From: Anaerocolumna cellulosilytica
Lineage (GTDB): Bacteria > Bacillota > Clostridia > Lachnospirales > Lachnospiraceae
Assembly: GCF_014218335.1 (NCBI RefSeq)
Contig: NZ_AP023367.1
Location: 5,144,001 to 5,208,000 of the forward strand
DNA: 64,000 bases
Direction of reading: 5' to 3'
Shown: positions 1 to 8,219 of the stretch, one piece after another
Position numbering within the stretch: position 1 is the first letter of the stretch
Layout of the letters: the number at the start of each line of letters is the position of its first letter
Notes under the pieces: generated by a model
What the model was told of the DNA's origin: nothing
Seen by the model: the letters and a program-made list of their open reading frames with translations, nothing else
Databases searched by the model: none
Made by a program: the position numbers and the translations under genes

Positions 1-1704
1 ATAATATTTATTCTTACGGTATTCCTTTAACACTGTGTTGTTTTTATCTGCTATTTCAATTTTATACATAGGTATTAACTGACTTCCATCCAAGGCAGTA
101 GTAACATCTGAAACTTTAGCAAATCCATAGATAATATTATCATCTATTTTCCCTAAGAGGTTTATACATTCACCAGTCAGTGCAGTAATTTTTTCCATTG
201 ACTGTGTTTCCAAATCAAGTATATTAATCTCTGTTGCCTCTGCCTGATTACTGCTGTTCTCCCAGGCTAAAAAGTGTTCTTTCATACTCACGACAAAATT
301 ATCACCGGTTATGTCAGAAGCAATCACTTCTGCCGCTTTAGTTGTCAAGTTATAAGAATAGATTTTATGATTTATGGTAAAATAAAAGACATTCAGTTTG
401 TTTTTATAACTAAAAGAATCAAGCTCCTCCTTTAACACCTCATATGGTATATTCATAGGAAGATACACCAGTTCTTCGATACGGTTATCACTACTATAAT
501 ATTTATAAAACACAATGCCAACCCGGCCTTCATAAACGCCCCGGTTCATATAGCCATAGACCATGAAGTCAATGTTGCCGTCATCATCCATATTCAGTAT
601 TTGCACATCGTGCTCTGGGTATATATCTCTGACATAGTCCGTATTCTCCTGGCGGAAGGAAAACACCCTAACAGCTTTGTTCTCTAAAAGATTATAATAC
701 CAAAGCTCACGTTCTCTGACAAAAGACAATTTATTATTTTCAGTGCTCGTAAATAACTTCATGTCGCTTTGATTTGTTATACCAATTTTAAATTGGCTCT
801 TTGCCAAACTGGTCAGATTAATATCAAAAACCGATTCTATCTTCCTGTCATAATTTAATAGATACATTCTGGTATCTGTATAACGCACCCTATAGAACTC
901 ACTTACATAATAGTATTCTGTTCCGGACTCAGTTTCTCCGGATACCATATATCTAAGCACTACGGATGCTGTATCTGTATTGATTTCTTCAACATCTGGT
1001 ACAATCGGTCCTACCACCTTAGGCTCTAAATTGCCCCAACTGACTAAATCAAAACTAGAATGAATATCTACATAAGCGAGTGATGTATTATCTGATCCAG
1101 CCTTTGGTTCCAGAAATGTCTTAATCTCCTCAGCCTTTTTTTTATCAAGAATTGAGGTATGAAAATTCATGATAAAATTCAGTTTTTCTTTATAATAAGA
1201 ATTGTCTACTCTTTTAATTCTGGTATAATAATTCATCTTCTGGCTTTCACTGGTTACTAAGGTTATCTTAACAGCATATTCTGTATCAGGTGAAAGTGCT
1301 TCCGAAAGCTTAATACGTGCCGTCTTATACTCTTCTTCTTTTTCTAAAGCATTAATCGTATTGGTTTCGATAAGTTTGTTATCTGCTAAAGCCCTCAACT
1401 CATAGATTACCCTCTTAACATTGTTACCCTTTTCATTTATGACTACATCAAAGCTTTGACTGCTGTCTAATGGGGTAATATTTTCTCTGACAATATTAGC
1501 ATTAAGATTTGTGCTGTAACCATGAAGCTGATTTATCTCATAATCCTTTAGCCTAATTGTTATTAGGGGAAAGGTGGTCTCCCCCATCTCCACGGTTCTA
1601 ATTTCAATATCTGAAACCTCTTCCTGTATATCCTTACCGAAATAATACAAAGACCCTGCAAAGATACACAATAATATAAGGGTTCTATAAACATATTTCA
1701 TCAT
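1..1704 (-). CDS. Unrecognised membrane-anchored exported protein, 3' end outside window
   Basis: The frame is open from an ATG at 1704 down to base 1 (568 codons), so the C-terminus lies outside the window. MMKYVYR is followed by a hydrophobic stretch of about 18 residues. There is no convincing lipobox, so it is read as an uncleaved anchor or signal peptide. The first third is beta-rich with an alternating pattern like an Ig/FN3 domain. Near residues 370-380 there is a D-D-D-G-N-I-D-F stretch, like the calcium loops of FG-GAP/VCBS propeller repeats, and the rest has short repeated hydrophobic strands consistent with a beta-propeller. An AAAGGG site precedes the start, which lies 73 bases after the methyltransferase stop. 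I do not recognise the family; the fold is inferred, the anchor and open frame are seen. Confidence 0.75.
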   Translation of the reverse strand, partial: MMKYVYRTLILLCIFAGSLYYFGKDIQEEVSDIEIRTVEMGETTFPLITIRLKDYEINQLHGYSTNLNANIVRENITPLDSSQSFDVVINEKGNNVKRVIYELRALADNKLIETNTINALEKEEEYKTARIKLSEALSPDTEYAVKITLVTSESQKMNYYTRIKRVDNSYYKEKLNFIMNFHTSILDKKKAEEIKTFLEPKAGSDNTSLAYVDIHSSFDLVSWGNLEPKVVGPIVPDVEEINTDTASVVLRYMVSGETESGTEYYYVSEFYRVRYTDTRMYLLNYDRKIESVFDINLTSLAKSQFKIGITNQSDMKLFTSTENNKLSFVRERELWYYNLLENKAVRVFSFRQENTDYVRDIYPEHDVQILNMDDDGNIDFMVYGYMNRGVYEGRVGIVFYKYYSSDNRIEELVYLPMNIPYEVLKEELDSFSYKNKLNVFYFTINHKIYSYNLTTKAAEVIASDITGDNFVVSMKEHFLAWENSSNQAEATEINILDLETQSMEKITALTGECINLLGKIDDNIIYGFAKVSDVTTALDGSQLIPMYKIEIADKNNTVLKEYRKNKYY

Positions 1705-1728
1705 ATAATAGCCATGCCCTTTCTAAAA

Positions 1729-1770
1729 CCCATGCACACCACAAGCTTACTTGCAGTATTGCACAAATAG
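1729..1770 (-). repeat. Copy D of an interspersed hairpin element
   Basis: Read on the minus strand, this 42-base stretch matches the second hairpin of the element in front of gdpP (20611-20698) at roughly 29 of 35 positions, including GCAATACTGCA and AAGCTTGT. It forms a stem of about 10 pairs when G-T pairs are allowed. The 5' part of the element overlaps the methyltransferase stop codon and lacks the matching arm of the first hairpin, so this copy is partial. It lies just ahead of the start at 1704. Confidence 0.5.
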
Positions 1771-1777
1771 AAAATTA

Positions 1778-2962
1778 TCACTTCGTTACCCCTTCTTTTA
1801 CCAACCGCTCTTTTAATAATTTGTATAAAGTAGGCTCCGCGCAAAGAAATTTCCTACAAGTATCGTAGGCTTGCCATTGCCTTTGTTTATCAGCGTTATC
1901 ACTGCTGCTTTTTACAGCTCGAATTAATATGTTTTTCGGAGTATGTTCCATATCGATAAATTCAAGAATCTGGGAACGATAGCCCATTAGCTCTAACAAT
2001 TCTCCCCGCAGGGCATCGGTGGCAAGTGCTGCCATTCTCTCCTTAATCAGCCCATATTTAAATAACGGATTTAATATAGGGTTTTGTATAGTCCCATTCA
2101 ATTCATGCTGACAGCAGGGTACAGACAATATAACATCTGCCTCCCACAATACCGCCTTATAAAGTGCATAATCTGTTGCTGTATCGCAAGCATGCAGTGT
2201 AACTACCATGTCCACCTTTTTTACGCCCTTATAATCAGCGATATCTCCTACCAAGAACTGCAGCTCATCGTACCCATACTCTCTTGCAAGATTATTGCAC
2301 TTTTTAATAACCTCCTCTTTTAAATCCAGACCGATAATTCTTATAGGATACCCTTTTATAATCTTTAGATAATAGTAGATTGCAAAGGTCAAGTAAGACT
2401 TTCCGCAACCAAAATCAAGTATAGTCAATTCTCTTTCTGTATTTAATGAAGGCAGTACATCTTCAATAAATTCTAAAAACCTGTTAATCTGCTTGAACTT
2501 GTCAAATTTCGCCTTTACAACCTTGCCATCTCCGGTCATAACTCCTAGGTCTACCAAGAAAGGAACCGGGGTTCCTTCTTTTATAATATAACTCTTTTCC
2601 CGGTTATGTCTTAACTCAGGCTCTAAGCTGCCTTCCAAAAGCCGCTTAGTTTTTATAGTTTCCTTACCTTTCTTACTAATTAAGGCAGTAATCTGTTTCG
2701 TACGGGTACGCAAAAGTACCTGTTTATATTTCTGATTTATCCATTCCGCTAACCTGTCAGTCAACTCCGCTTTTGTACAATTTTCATGAAAAACCTGATT
2801 GTTCCGGTATTCTGTGACCTGATAAAGCAGAATATTTTTTAACATTACCGGCCTTACCTTTATCTTGGTAACCGCCAAACCTGCCGGCGGATTGCTAAGT
2901 ATCATATCTACAAAATCTATATCTAAGCTTTGGCTTACTAACTCAATTATATTCTTTTCCAT
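1778..2962 (-). CDS. SAM-dependent methyltransferase, Methyltransf_32-like
   Basis: A 394-residue protein. The SAM-binding motif I is clear as DFGCGKSYLTF near residue 182, after a helix rich in E/L. It is followed by an acidic residue at the end of strand 2 (IIGLDLKEEV), a motif IV region VVTLHACDTATDYAL and a C-terminal SVPCCQHEL motif. That P-C-C-x-H pattern is typical of the PF13679 (Methyltransf_32) group, whose substrates are mostly unknown in bacteria. About 130 N-terminal residues form a separate region that may recognise the substrate. The ATG at 2962 is preceded by AAAGG at good spacing. The product is likely cytoplasmic. The methyltransferase assignment is firm, the substrate (RNA or protein) is not known. 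Confidence 0.85.
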   Translation of the reverse strand: MEKNIIELVSQSLDIDFVDMILSNPPAGLAVTKIKVRPVMLKNILLYQVTEYRNNQVFHENCTKAELTDRLAEWINQKYKQVLLRTRTKQITALISKKGKETIKTKRLLEGSLEPELRHNREKSYIIKEGTPVPFLVDLGVMTGDGKVVKAKFDKFKQINRFLEFIEDVLPSLNTERELTILDFGCGKSYLTFAIYYYLKIIKGYPIRIIGLDLKEEVIKKCNNLAREYGYDELQFLVGDIADYKGVKKVDMVVTLHACDTATDYALYKAVLWEADVILSVPCCQHELNGTIQNPILNPLFKYGLIKERMAALATDALRGELLELMGYRSQILEFIDMEHTPKNILIRAVKSSSDNADKQRQWQAYDTCRKFLCAEPTLYKLLKERLVKEGVTK

Positions 2963-3171
2963 GAATATGCCTTTCTATTTCCTTATGCCTCCCCAGACAC
3001 TCATTGTCTAAGGTTCTATTCTTCGTATAAGTCTCATTTCCACTATGTATTTTATCATAAACCCTAAAATATTCCTACCACTTTTAAAAAAGTTCCTTGG
3101 TTTAATCACGGTTCTTTTTCAAAAGCATATATTGATTATAAAATGATATTGACATTCTTAAGGAGGATCTA

Positions 3172-4842
3172 ATGAAATATTCCTTACCCGGATATTCACC
3201 TTATAACACTCCTGAGGAGCCAGATAGTAAAGTGGAAGGCATTGGCAAATCTGTAAGTCAGAGCTCTCTTTCAGCAGACGGTATTCCCAATTACTCCACT
3301 CCCTCAGGTGTATCAGGCGGCCATCTCCATAACCCTTACGTAAATACCTATTACTCAGATAGTATGGGAACTGCCTTCCAGCCGATTCCTGGTACATCCA
3401 GTTCTCAGCTTCCTGGCAACAACACGCCTAATACCCCTTCTGTTCCTGGACCTCAGACACCACCTACTCCTTCTCCCGGAACTGCTCCGCGAATAACATT
3501 ACCCACTACACCGGGCTCACAGCCAACACCAAGGATAACAGTCCCTTTTAGTCCCAACTATCAAGCGCAGCCAAGACCTGCCACTCCTGGTACAACAACT
3601 CCCAGAACAACAACACCAACTATGCCTTCTCAGCCTGGGACTACCTCTCCAGTAACTCCTGGTACTCCTTCAAGACCTGGGACACCTATGCCTAATGTTC
3701 CTGCCATGCCGGGGACCACTCCTCCCGGTACACCTGGCAGAACGACTCCTGGAACTACTATGCCTGGTAATGGCACTATGCCTGCAAGGCCTTCTACTCC
3801 TATGACTCCTGGAACTACTATGCCTGGTAATGGCACTATGCCTGCAAGGCCTTCTACTCCTATGACTCCCGGTACTACTATGCCAGGCAATGGCACTATG
3901 CCTGCAAGGCCTTCTACTCCTATGACTCCCGGTACTACTATGCCAGGCAATGGCACTATGCCTGCAAGGCCTTCTACTCCTATGACTCCCGGTACTACTA
4001 TGCCAGGCAATGGCACTATGCCTGCAAGGCCTTCTACTCCTATGACTCCTGGTACTACTATGCCAGGCAATGGCACTATGCCTGCAAGGCCTTCTACTCC
4101 TATGACTCCCGGTACTACTATGCCTACAAGACCAACTACTCCTGTTTTACCGGCAACTCCCGGTACTACATTCCCCGGCAATGGCACTGGAACACCTCCG
4201 CGGCCTTCTTCTCCTATGACACCTCCTAATGTATTCCCGGGTAATACCTCCCCTGGTCCGGGCAGTACTATGCCAAGAACCCAGAATCACAGCCATACTG
4301 CTGGAAGCAGCCGGGAAGATTATGACTTTAACGGCTTTCCTGCATATAACCCAAATGGTATTTATATGTCAGATGTAGCTCCTTATCACATACCATATGC
4401 AGTTCCAATGATGCCTCTTTATGGTTATGACAACTGCGAAGATGCTGATAAAGATTGGGATTATATGAGACAGATGTTTCCTGTGGCTGCCAAAAAAATA
4501 CTTTCTGAGGTTGAAGATGAATGCGACAAGTTAGAGTATGACGGAAGCTGTATGTTCGATGAGTATCCAGACAGGGTATATCTTGGCCGAATCGTAGATA
4601 AAATATATGCAAGATGCAGTTATCTGGAAGAAGAGCTAACAAAGGAACACTTATCGACTTGTGGAGATAACAATGAAGACGATGATAAATATTTAAAAGC
4701 CAATCAATACGACTGCCGCTGCAGAGACAATAGACCTGGCTGCTGTCAGCGAAACTGGATGCGAGACTTTATTGAAGTTTTGTTATTCAATGAAATGCTC
4801 AACCGCCGCAGACGTTACAGAGGAAGAAAACGCTGGTTTTAG
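3172..4842 (+). CDS. Proline/threonine-rich repeat protein with Cys-rich acidic C-terminal domain
   Basis: A 556-residue protein with no signal peptide or membrane segment. Residues about 60-370 are low complexity, rich in P, T, G and M, and contain six tandem copies of a 20-residue unit (GTTMPGNGTMPARPSTPMTP). Residues about 410-556 form a different, probably folded domain with D-Y-M-R-Q-M-F-P, VEDECDKLEYDGSCMFDEYPD and several cysteines, ending in a very basic tail (NRRRRYRGRKRWF). I know the C-terminal domain pattern from short Lachnospiraceae proteins of unknown function. A spore-surface or coat role is only a guess from low complexity plus cysteines. AGGAGG at 3161-3166 fixes the start. 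It is convergent with ywmB. Confidence 0.85.
   Translation: MKYSLPGYSPYNTPEEPDSKVEGIGKSVSQSSLSADGIPNYSTPSGVSGGHLHNPYVNTYYSDSMGTAFQPIPGTSSSQLPGNNTPNTPSVPGPQTPPTPSPGTAPRITLPTTPGSQPTPRITVPFSPNYQAQPRPATPGTTTPRTTTPTMPSQPGTTSPVTPGTPSRPGTPMPNVPAMPGTTPPGTPGRTTPGTTMPGNGTMPARPSTPMTPGTTMPGNGTMPARPSTPMTPGTTMPGNGTMPARPSTPMTPGTTMPGNGTMPARPSTPMTPGTTMPGNGTMPARPSTPMTPGTTMPGNGTMPARPSTPMTPGTTMPTRPTTPVLPATPGTTFPGNGTGTPPRPSSPMTPPNVFPGNTSPGPGSTMPRTQNHSHTAGSSREDYDFNGFPAYNPNGIYMSDVAPYHIPYAVPMMPLYGYDNCEDADKDWDYMRQMFPVAAKKILSEVEDECDKLEYDGSCMFDEYPDRVYLGRIVDKIYARCSYLEEELTKEHLSTCGDNNEDDDKYLKANQYDCRCRDNRPGCCQRNWMRDFIEVLLFNEMLNRRRRYRGRKRWF
3751..4110 (+). repeat. Six tandem 60-bp in-frame coding repeats
   Basis: Six contiguous 60-base units start at 3751, 3811, 3871, 3931, 3991 and 4051, with a seventh broken copy from 4111. 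All encode the same 20 residues. Units 1-2 share one set of synonymous codons (ggaact, cctggtaat) and units 3-6 another (ggtact, ccaggcaat). Units 3-6 are almost identical, which suggests recent amplification by slippage or unequal recombination. Confidence 0.97.
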
Positions 4843-4860
4843 TTCATAATTCCAACAAAA

Positions 4861-4975
4861 AGAGGCTGTTCTAATTAAGATATTCATAGAGAAAGTTCCA
4901 TGACTTCCTACACTGCTGGTTGAAAGTCATGGAACTTCTGCTGTCATATCTTAATTTTACCAGCCTCTGTTTTTT
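4861..4975. terminator. Long bidirectional hairpin between convergent genes
   Basis: Three nested inverted blocks pair across one axis: 4861-4868 with 4961-4968, 4873-4882 with 4947-4956, and 4895-4906 with 4924-4935. A T-run follows on the plus strand (4970-4975) and an A-run precedes on the left (T-run for minus transcripts). It can end both the repeat-protein transcript and the ywmB transcript. Confidence 0.8.
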
Positions 4976-4996
4976 CAATAGTCTTTCTTTTTCCTG

Positions 4997-5806
4997 TTAG
5001 TATCCACCATTGATTACCGGAGTACCCAGATAAACATTTGTACTATCGGTTGTTTCGTCATAGTTCATGGCTACATGGATATTAATTTTTGTTCCCATAG
5101 ATGTTACATACTCATCTAGTAGACCTGTATATGCGTAAATAGTAAATAACTTTTCAGATCGATTATCATATGCAATCTTGCCTTGCAGATTATCTACCAT
5201 CCTATCTGCCAGTGTATTCATATTATCAAGACTTAGTCTTCCTTTATACTTACTGCTTAATTGCATTGTGGTTTCCACCTTATTTGTCTTAATCTCCTTA
5301 AATACTTTATCTAGCAATTTATGATATTCCAAAATGCTGTCAAGATTTTCATATAGTTTTAAGTCTACAATAATATAATGCTTTAGCTCGGGTATTCCTT
5401 CCTCATTTTCTTGTTCTTTGCTTATAACCTTAATTAAGGTTTCCGAGTTCTTTCCTATCTTTTGTAAGAGGGCTTCGCTGTCTTCTCCGTTTCTATTGAC
5501 AATAACATCCTTATTCGCAGTTAAACCTATCTTTCCAGCAATAAATACAACCAAATCCCTTTTATCACTTTCACTAAGATAATTATTACCATAATCGGCC
5601 ACCATTTCAAGTTCAAAAGAAGAAACTTCTGTGTTTGTACTTATAAAGGCTTCAAGAATATTACTTTTTGGAATTAAAAAATTATTTACAGCTATTTGCA
5701 TGATTACTGCTATCCACAACACACCTAGCACATAAATAGTCATTTTTGATTTTTTCTCTATCATGATTTTTTTAAATTCTTTTGATAAACTACTTAATAT
5801 TTCCAT
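4997..5806 (-). CDS. ywmB: YwmB-family TATA-box-binding-like protein
   Basis: A protein of about 269 residues with one N-terminal membrane segment (around residues 24-44) and an extracytoplasmic remainder. The C-terminal pattern INIHVAMNY..., TNVYLGTPVINGGY is the signature end of the YwmB (DUF1779) family. The family is named for structural likeness to TATA-box-binding proteins and is found in endospore formers; its biochemical role is unknown. An ATG 12 bases further upstream (5818) is possible, but a GGGAG site lies at proper distance only from the ATG at 5806, so I chose that one. It stands alone between the terminator at 4861-4975 and a leader hairpin at 5821-5876. Confidence 0.85.
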   Translation of the reverse strand: MEILSSLSKEFKKIMIEKKSKMTIYVLGVLWIAVIMQIAVNNFLIPKSNILEAFISTNTEVSSFELEMVADYGNNYLSESDKRDLVVFIAGKIGLTANKDVIVNRNGEDSEALLQKIGKNSETLIKVISKEQENEEGIPELKHYIIVDLKLYENLDSILEYHKLLDKVFKEIKTNKVETTMQLSSKYKGRLSLDNMNTLADRMVDNLQGKIAYDNRSEKLFTIYAYTGLLDEYVTSMGTKINIHVAMNYDETTDSTNVYLGTPVINGGY

Positions 5807-5820
5807 CCTGGCTCCCATCT

Positions 5821-5876
5821 GTGCGTACAGCCACTAAGCATTCTCACCATTTGGGTATGCTAATTGCCCTGCGCAC
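5821..5876 (-). promoter_or_regulatory. Imperfect hairpin in the ywmB leader
   Basis: GTGCG at 5821-5825 pairs with CGCAC at 5871-5875, and AGCAT (5837-5841) with ATGCT (5857-5861). On the minus strand it sits directly ahead of the ywmB ribosome binding site. Part of it (TAGTGGCTGTAC) resembles the gdhA copy of the hairpin element, but the match is short. Confidence 0.35.
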
Positions 5877-6000
5877 GTATCAACAGTATCTACCCTACGT
5901 TACACAGCTTAAGTGCTGAGACAAAAACCACTTTCCTGTGGTTACGGTTACATATATTTCTATTTTATATTTTAACCATAAATATGTAATTTATTCAAAT

Positions 6001-6056
6001 AAAAAAGCAGTTATAAACAGTGAGCATATCTTAGATGCTTCTGTTTACAACTGCCT
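6001..6056 (-). terminator. Rho-independent terminator of sua5-ywlE-rpiB
   Basis: A 14-bp stem with one mismatch (6007-6020 with 6041-6054) has a small inner stem and an A-run at 6001-6006, which is a T-run on the minus strand. It follows the rpiB stop. Confidence 0.85.
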
Positions 6057-6104
6057 TGACCTTTTATAACTTTGTTTCATTGACTATAATTATAGCTTAA
6101 GACA

Positions 6105-6533
6105 TTAATCTTCAATTAATGCAATTCTTCTAATGTGTCTTTCATCTTCTGAAAAAGGTGTATCTAAAAAGGTATCCACTATTTTTAACGCATGGCCTGC
6201 TCCCACTACCCTTGCACCCATAGCCAGGATGTTCGCATCATTATGTGATCTGGTTGCCTCTGCACTAAAACAATCATGGCATAATGCAGCCCTAATACCC
6301 TTCATTTTATTGGCGGTAATAGAAATCCCAATCCCTGTGCCACAAATTAATATACCGAATTCACATTCTTTACGAATGATTGATTCAGCTACTTTTTTTG
6401 CATAAACAGGATAATCACAGGATTCTTTGGTATAAGAACCAAAATCCTTATATTCTATCTTCCTATTTTTTAAATGCTCTATAATTTCCTGTTTTAATTC
6501 ATATCCGCCATGGTCACTGCCGATCGCTATCAT
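6105..6533 (-). CDS. rpiB: Ribose-5-phosphate isomerase B (RpiB/LacA/LacB family)
   Basis: A 142-residue cytoplasmic enzyme interconverting ribose 5-phosphate and ribulose 5-phosphate in the non-oxidative pentose phosphate pathway. Seen: the N-terminal IAIGSDHGGYELK motif with the phosphate-contacting SDHGG, the catalytic cysteine region FGILICGTGIGISITANK, and RAALCHD...ARSHNDANILAMGARVVG, all diagnostic of RpiB. The length is usual for the family. The start overlaps the stop of the phosphatase gene upstream by four bases, so the two are translationally coupled. Related LacAB-type sugar-phosphate isomerases share the motifs, but the sua5-ywlE context matches the rpiB cluster of Bacillus (ywlC-ywlE-ywlF). 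Confidence 0.95.
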   Translation of the reverse strand: MIAIGSDHGGYELKQEIIEHLKNRKIEYKDFGSYTKESCDYPVYAKKVAESIIRKECEFGILICGTGIGISITANKMKGIRAALCHDCFSAEATRSHNDANILAMGARVVGAGHALKIVDTFLDTPFSEDERHIRRIALIED

Positions 6534-6988
6534 GCTATTTCCTCCTCGTTAAGCTTATATACTGTTTTTTTCACTAGTCTTGCTAGTTCAACATAACATT
6601 CCTCATAATCAATTAACGTTCCTCCGTAAGGATCGGTTACATCACCATTTTCCCCCACGAATTCCTTAATTGTATATACATTATCAGTATATATAAAATT
6701 ATCCATCACATTCTGCTTTTGCTTTTCCGTCATGGTTAGAATTAGTGTATTCTCATCAATATCGGAATTTTTAAGCCCTTTGGATATATGGCCTTCCAAA
6801 TGCAGGTTGTGGCTTTTTAAAACCGTGTCTGCCTTCGGATTGGATGGCTCTGAAAATAATACTACTAGTCCTCTGGATGTCACCTGTCTGTCACTATTGG
6901 TTTCAAGACTTTTATATATGGTTTCTGCCATTGGGCTTCTGCAAGTATTACCGGTACATACAAATATGATTTTTTCATACTTGATCAT
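6530..6988 (-). CDS. ywlE: Low-molecular-weight protein phosphatase, YwlE-like
   Basis: A cytoplasmic phosphatase of about 152 residues. The catalytic P-loop FVCTGNTCRSPMAE is at the N-terminus (CX5R-S motif), and the general-acid aspartate is in VTDPYGG near the C-terminus. The threonine inside CTGNTCR is the residue linked in YwlE to preference for phospho-arginine over phospho-tyrosine, so protein-arginine phosphatase activity is likely; this is inferred from the family. A TTG at 7003 extends the frame, but GGAGG at 6997-7001 lies eight bases from the ATG at 6988, so that is the start. It sits between sua5 (48 bases upstream) and rpiB (overlapping). Confidence 0.9.
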   Translation of the reverse strand: MIKYEKIIFVCTGNTCRSPMAETIYKSLETNSDRQVTSRGLVVLFSEPSNPKADTVLKSHNLHLEGHISKGLKNSDIDENTLILTMTEKQKQNVMDNFIYTDNVYTIKEFVGENGDVTDPYGGTLIDYEECYVELARLVKKTVYKLNEEEIA

Positions 6989-7036
6989 ATCTAATTCCTC
7001 CAATCAAATTCACCCGTAGCTTTAGGGTAAGAAAGG

Positions 7037-8092
7037 TTACACCTTCTTTATATGATAACCTGCTGCTTTTAATAAGCGGTTCATAATGGCTTGTCCCAGT
7101 TGGTTGTTGTCAAAACTTTCTGTAAATATATACTCGCACCCTTCTGTATCAAATGCCCTTAAAACCTCAAACAACCCTCTTGCAATGGTATTGTCATCTC
7201 TTCTGGTGCCAATGGTCTTAACAGTACCTTTCAGATAGAATGAGCGAGTTTCCTCCGTAGCAATAATACCGACCTTGTAACCTTGTAAAATCTTTTCTTC
7301 TGCTGCCTGATTTATGGACTTTATTACTTGCTTTGTATCCCCTTCATAAATCACTAGTTCACCTTTAGGAGAATAGTGCCTGTATTTCATTCCTGGTGCT
7401 TTTGGAATAAAATCGTTCTGAATACTGCGCGCCAGAACTGCCTTATCATATTCTACCTCTCCCACCACTTGGGAAAGCATGTCTTCTGTAATATAACCGG
7501 GTCTTAATATTATTGGTTTGTCAGCAGTCACATCAACGATTGTTGATTCAAGTCCAATAGTAACCTTCCCTCCGTCAATGACCATTTCTATTATGCCATC
7601 CAAATCATCCAGTACATGTTCCGCAGTCGTAGGACTTGGTCTGCCAGATACATTGGCACTAGGTGCAGCAATATATACACCGGATTGTTTGATTAATTCC
7701 TGAGCTATTTTATGAGAGGGCATTCTGACTGCCACTGTAGACAGTCCCCCGGTAGTGCTAAGTGGCACCTTTTCGCTTTTTTCAAAAATCAGGGTTAAAG
7801 GACCTGGCCAAAAAGCCTTTGCTAATTTAAGACCGTTCTCTGGTATATTTACTGCTATCTCTTTTAAGTCCTCCAAATCCGCTATATGAAGAATCAAAGG
7901 ATTATCAGATGGTCTTCCCTTTGCTGCATATATCTTGCCAGAAGCATCTGCATTCAAGCCATCAGCCCCTAAACCGTAAACCGTTTCCGTTGGAAAAGCA
8001 ACTAAACCTCCCGCCTTAAGAATCTGGGAGGCTTCCTCCAATTCCTCTATGGAAATGTTCACTTCATCTATCTTAATTCGCTTTGTATTCAT
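7037..8092 (-). CDS. ywlC: L-threonylcarbamoyladenylate synthase (Sua5/TsaC type)
   Basis: A 351-residue enzyme that makes threonylcarbamoyl-AMP from threonine, bicarbonate and ATP for the t6A modification of tRNA. The N-terminal YrdC domain (about residues 15-205) shows FPTETVYGLGADGLN, KGRPSDNPLILHI, FWPGPLTLIF and SANVSGRPSPTT. A linker with PKAPGMKYRHYSP leads to the C-terminal Sua5 domain (about 235-345), giving the long two-domain form. AAGGAG lies five bases before the ATG. First gene of a three-gene operon with ywlE and rpiB. Confidence 0.95.
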   Translation of the reverse strand: MNTKRIKIDEVNISIEELEEASQILKAGGLVAFPTETVYGLGADGLNADASGKIYAAKGRPSDNPLILHIADLEDLKEIAVNIPENGLKLAKAFWPGPLTLIFEKSEKVPLSTTGGLSTVAVRMPSHKIAQELIKQSGVYIAAPSANVSGRPSPTTAEHVLDDLDGIIEMVIDGGKVTIGLESTIVDVTADKPIILRPGYITEDMLSQVVGEVEYDKAVLARSIQNDFIPKAPGMKYRHYSPKGELVIYEGDTKQVIKSINQAAEEKILQGYKVGIIATEETRSFYLKGTVKTIGTRRDDNTIARGLFEVLRAFDTEGCEYIFTESFDNNQLGQAIMNRLLKAAGYHIKKV

Positions 8093-8162
8093 AACTGCTC
8101 CTTAGCATGTTGAGGGTAATTGGGCGTACAGAATGTTTTCCATTTATTCTTTATTCATGCAC

Positions 8163-8171
8163 ATTATAGCA
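8163..8171 (-). promoter_or_regulatory. Extended -10 promoter for the sua5 operon
   Basis: Read on the minus strand this is TG-C-TATAAT, an extended -10 element about 70 bases before the sua5 start. The -35 region is weak (ATGGCA at 18-base spacing). Confidence 0.55.
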
Positions 8172-8219
8172 CTAAATACCCATAAATGCCATATAAATTT
8201 AGACGGTGCCGGATATACC

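Noticed and set aside
3751-4110. CRISPR-like periodicity
   Set aside because: Units are contiguous with no spacers, in frame with a coding sequence, and not palindromic.
3630-4187. Long minus-strand frame through the repeat array (VPLPGIVVPGV-type repeats)
   Set aside because: It is the antisense of a 60-bp repeat whose length is a multiple of three, so an open frame there is automatic. No ribosome binding site, and codon pattern fits the plus-strand gene.
8101-8160. Fifth copy of the hairpin element in the sua5 leader
   Set aside because: Only CTGTACGC is shared; neither hairpin can be formed.
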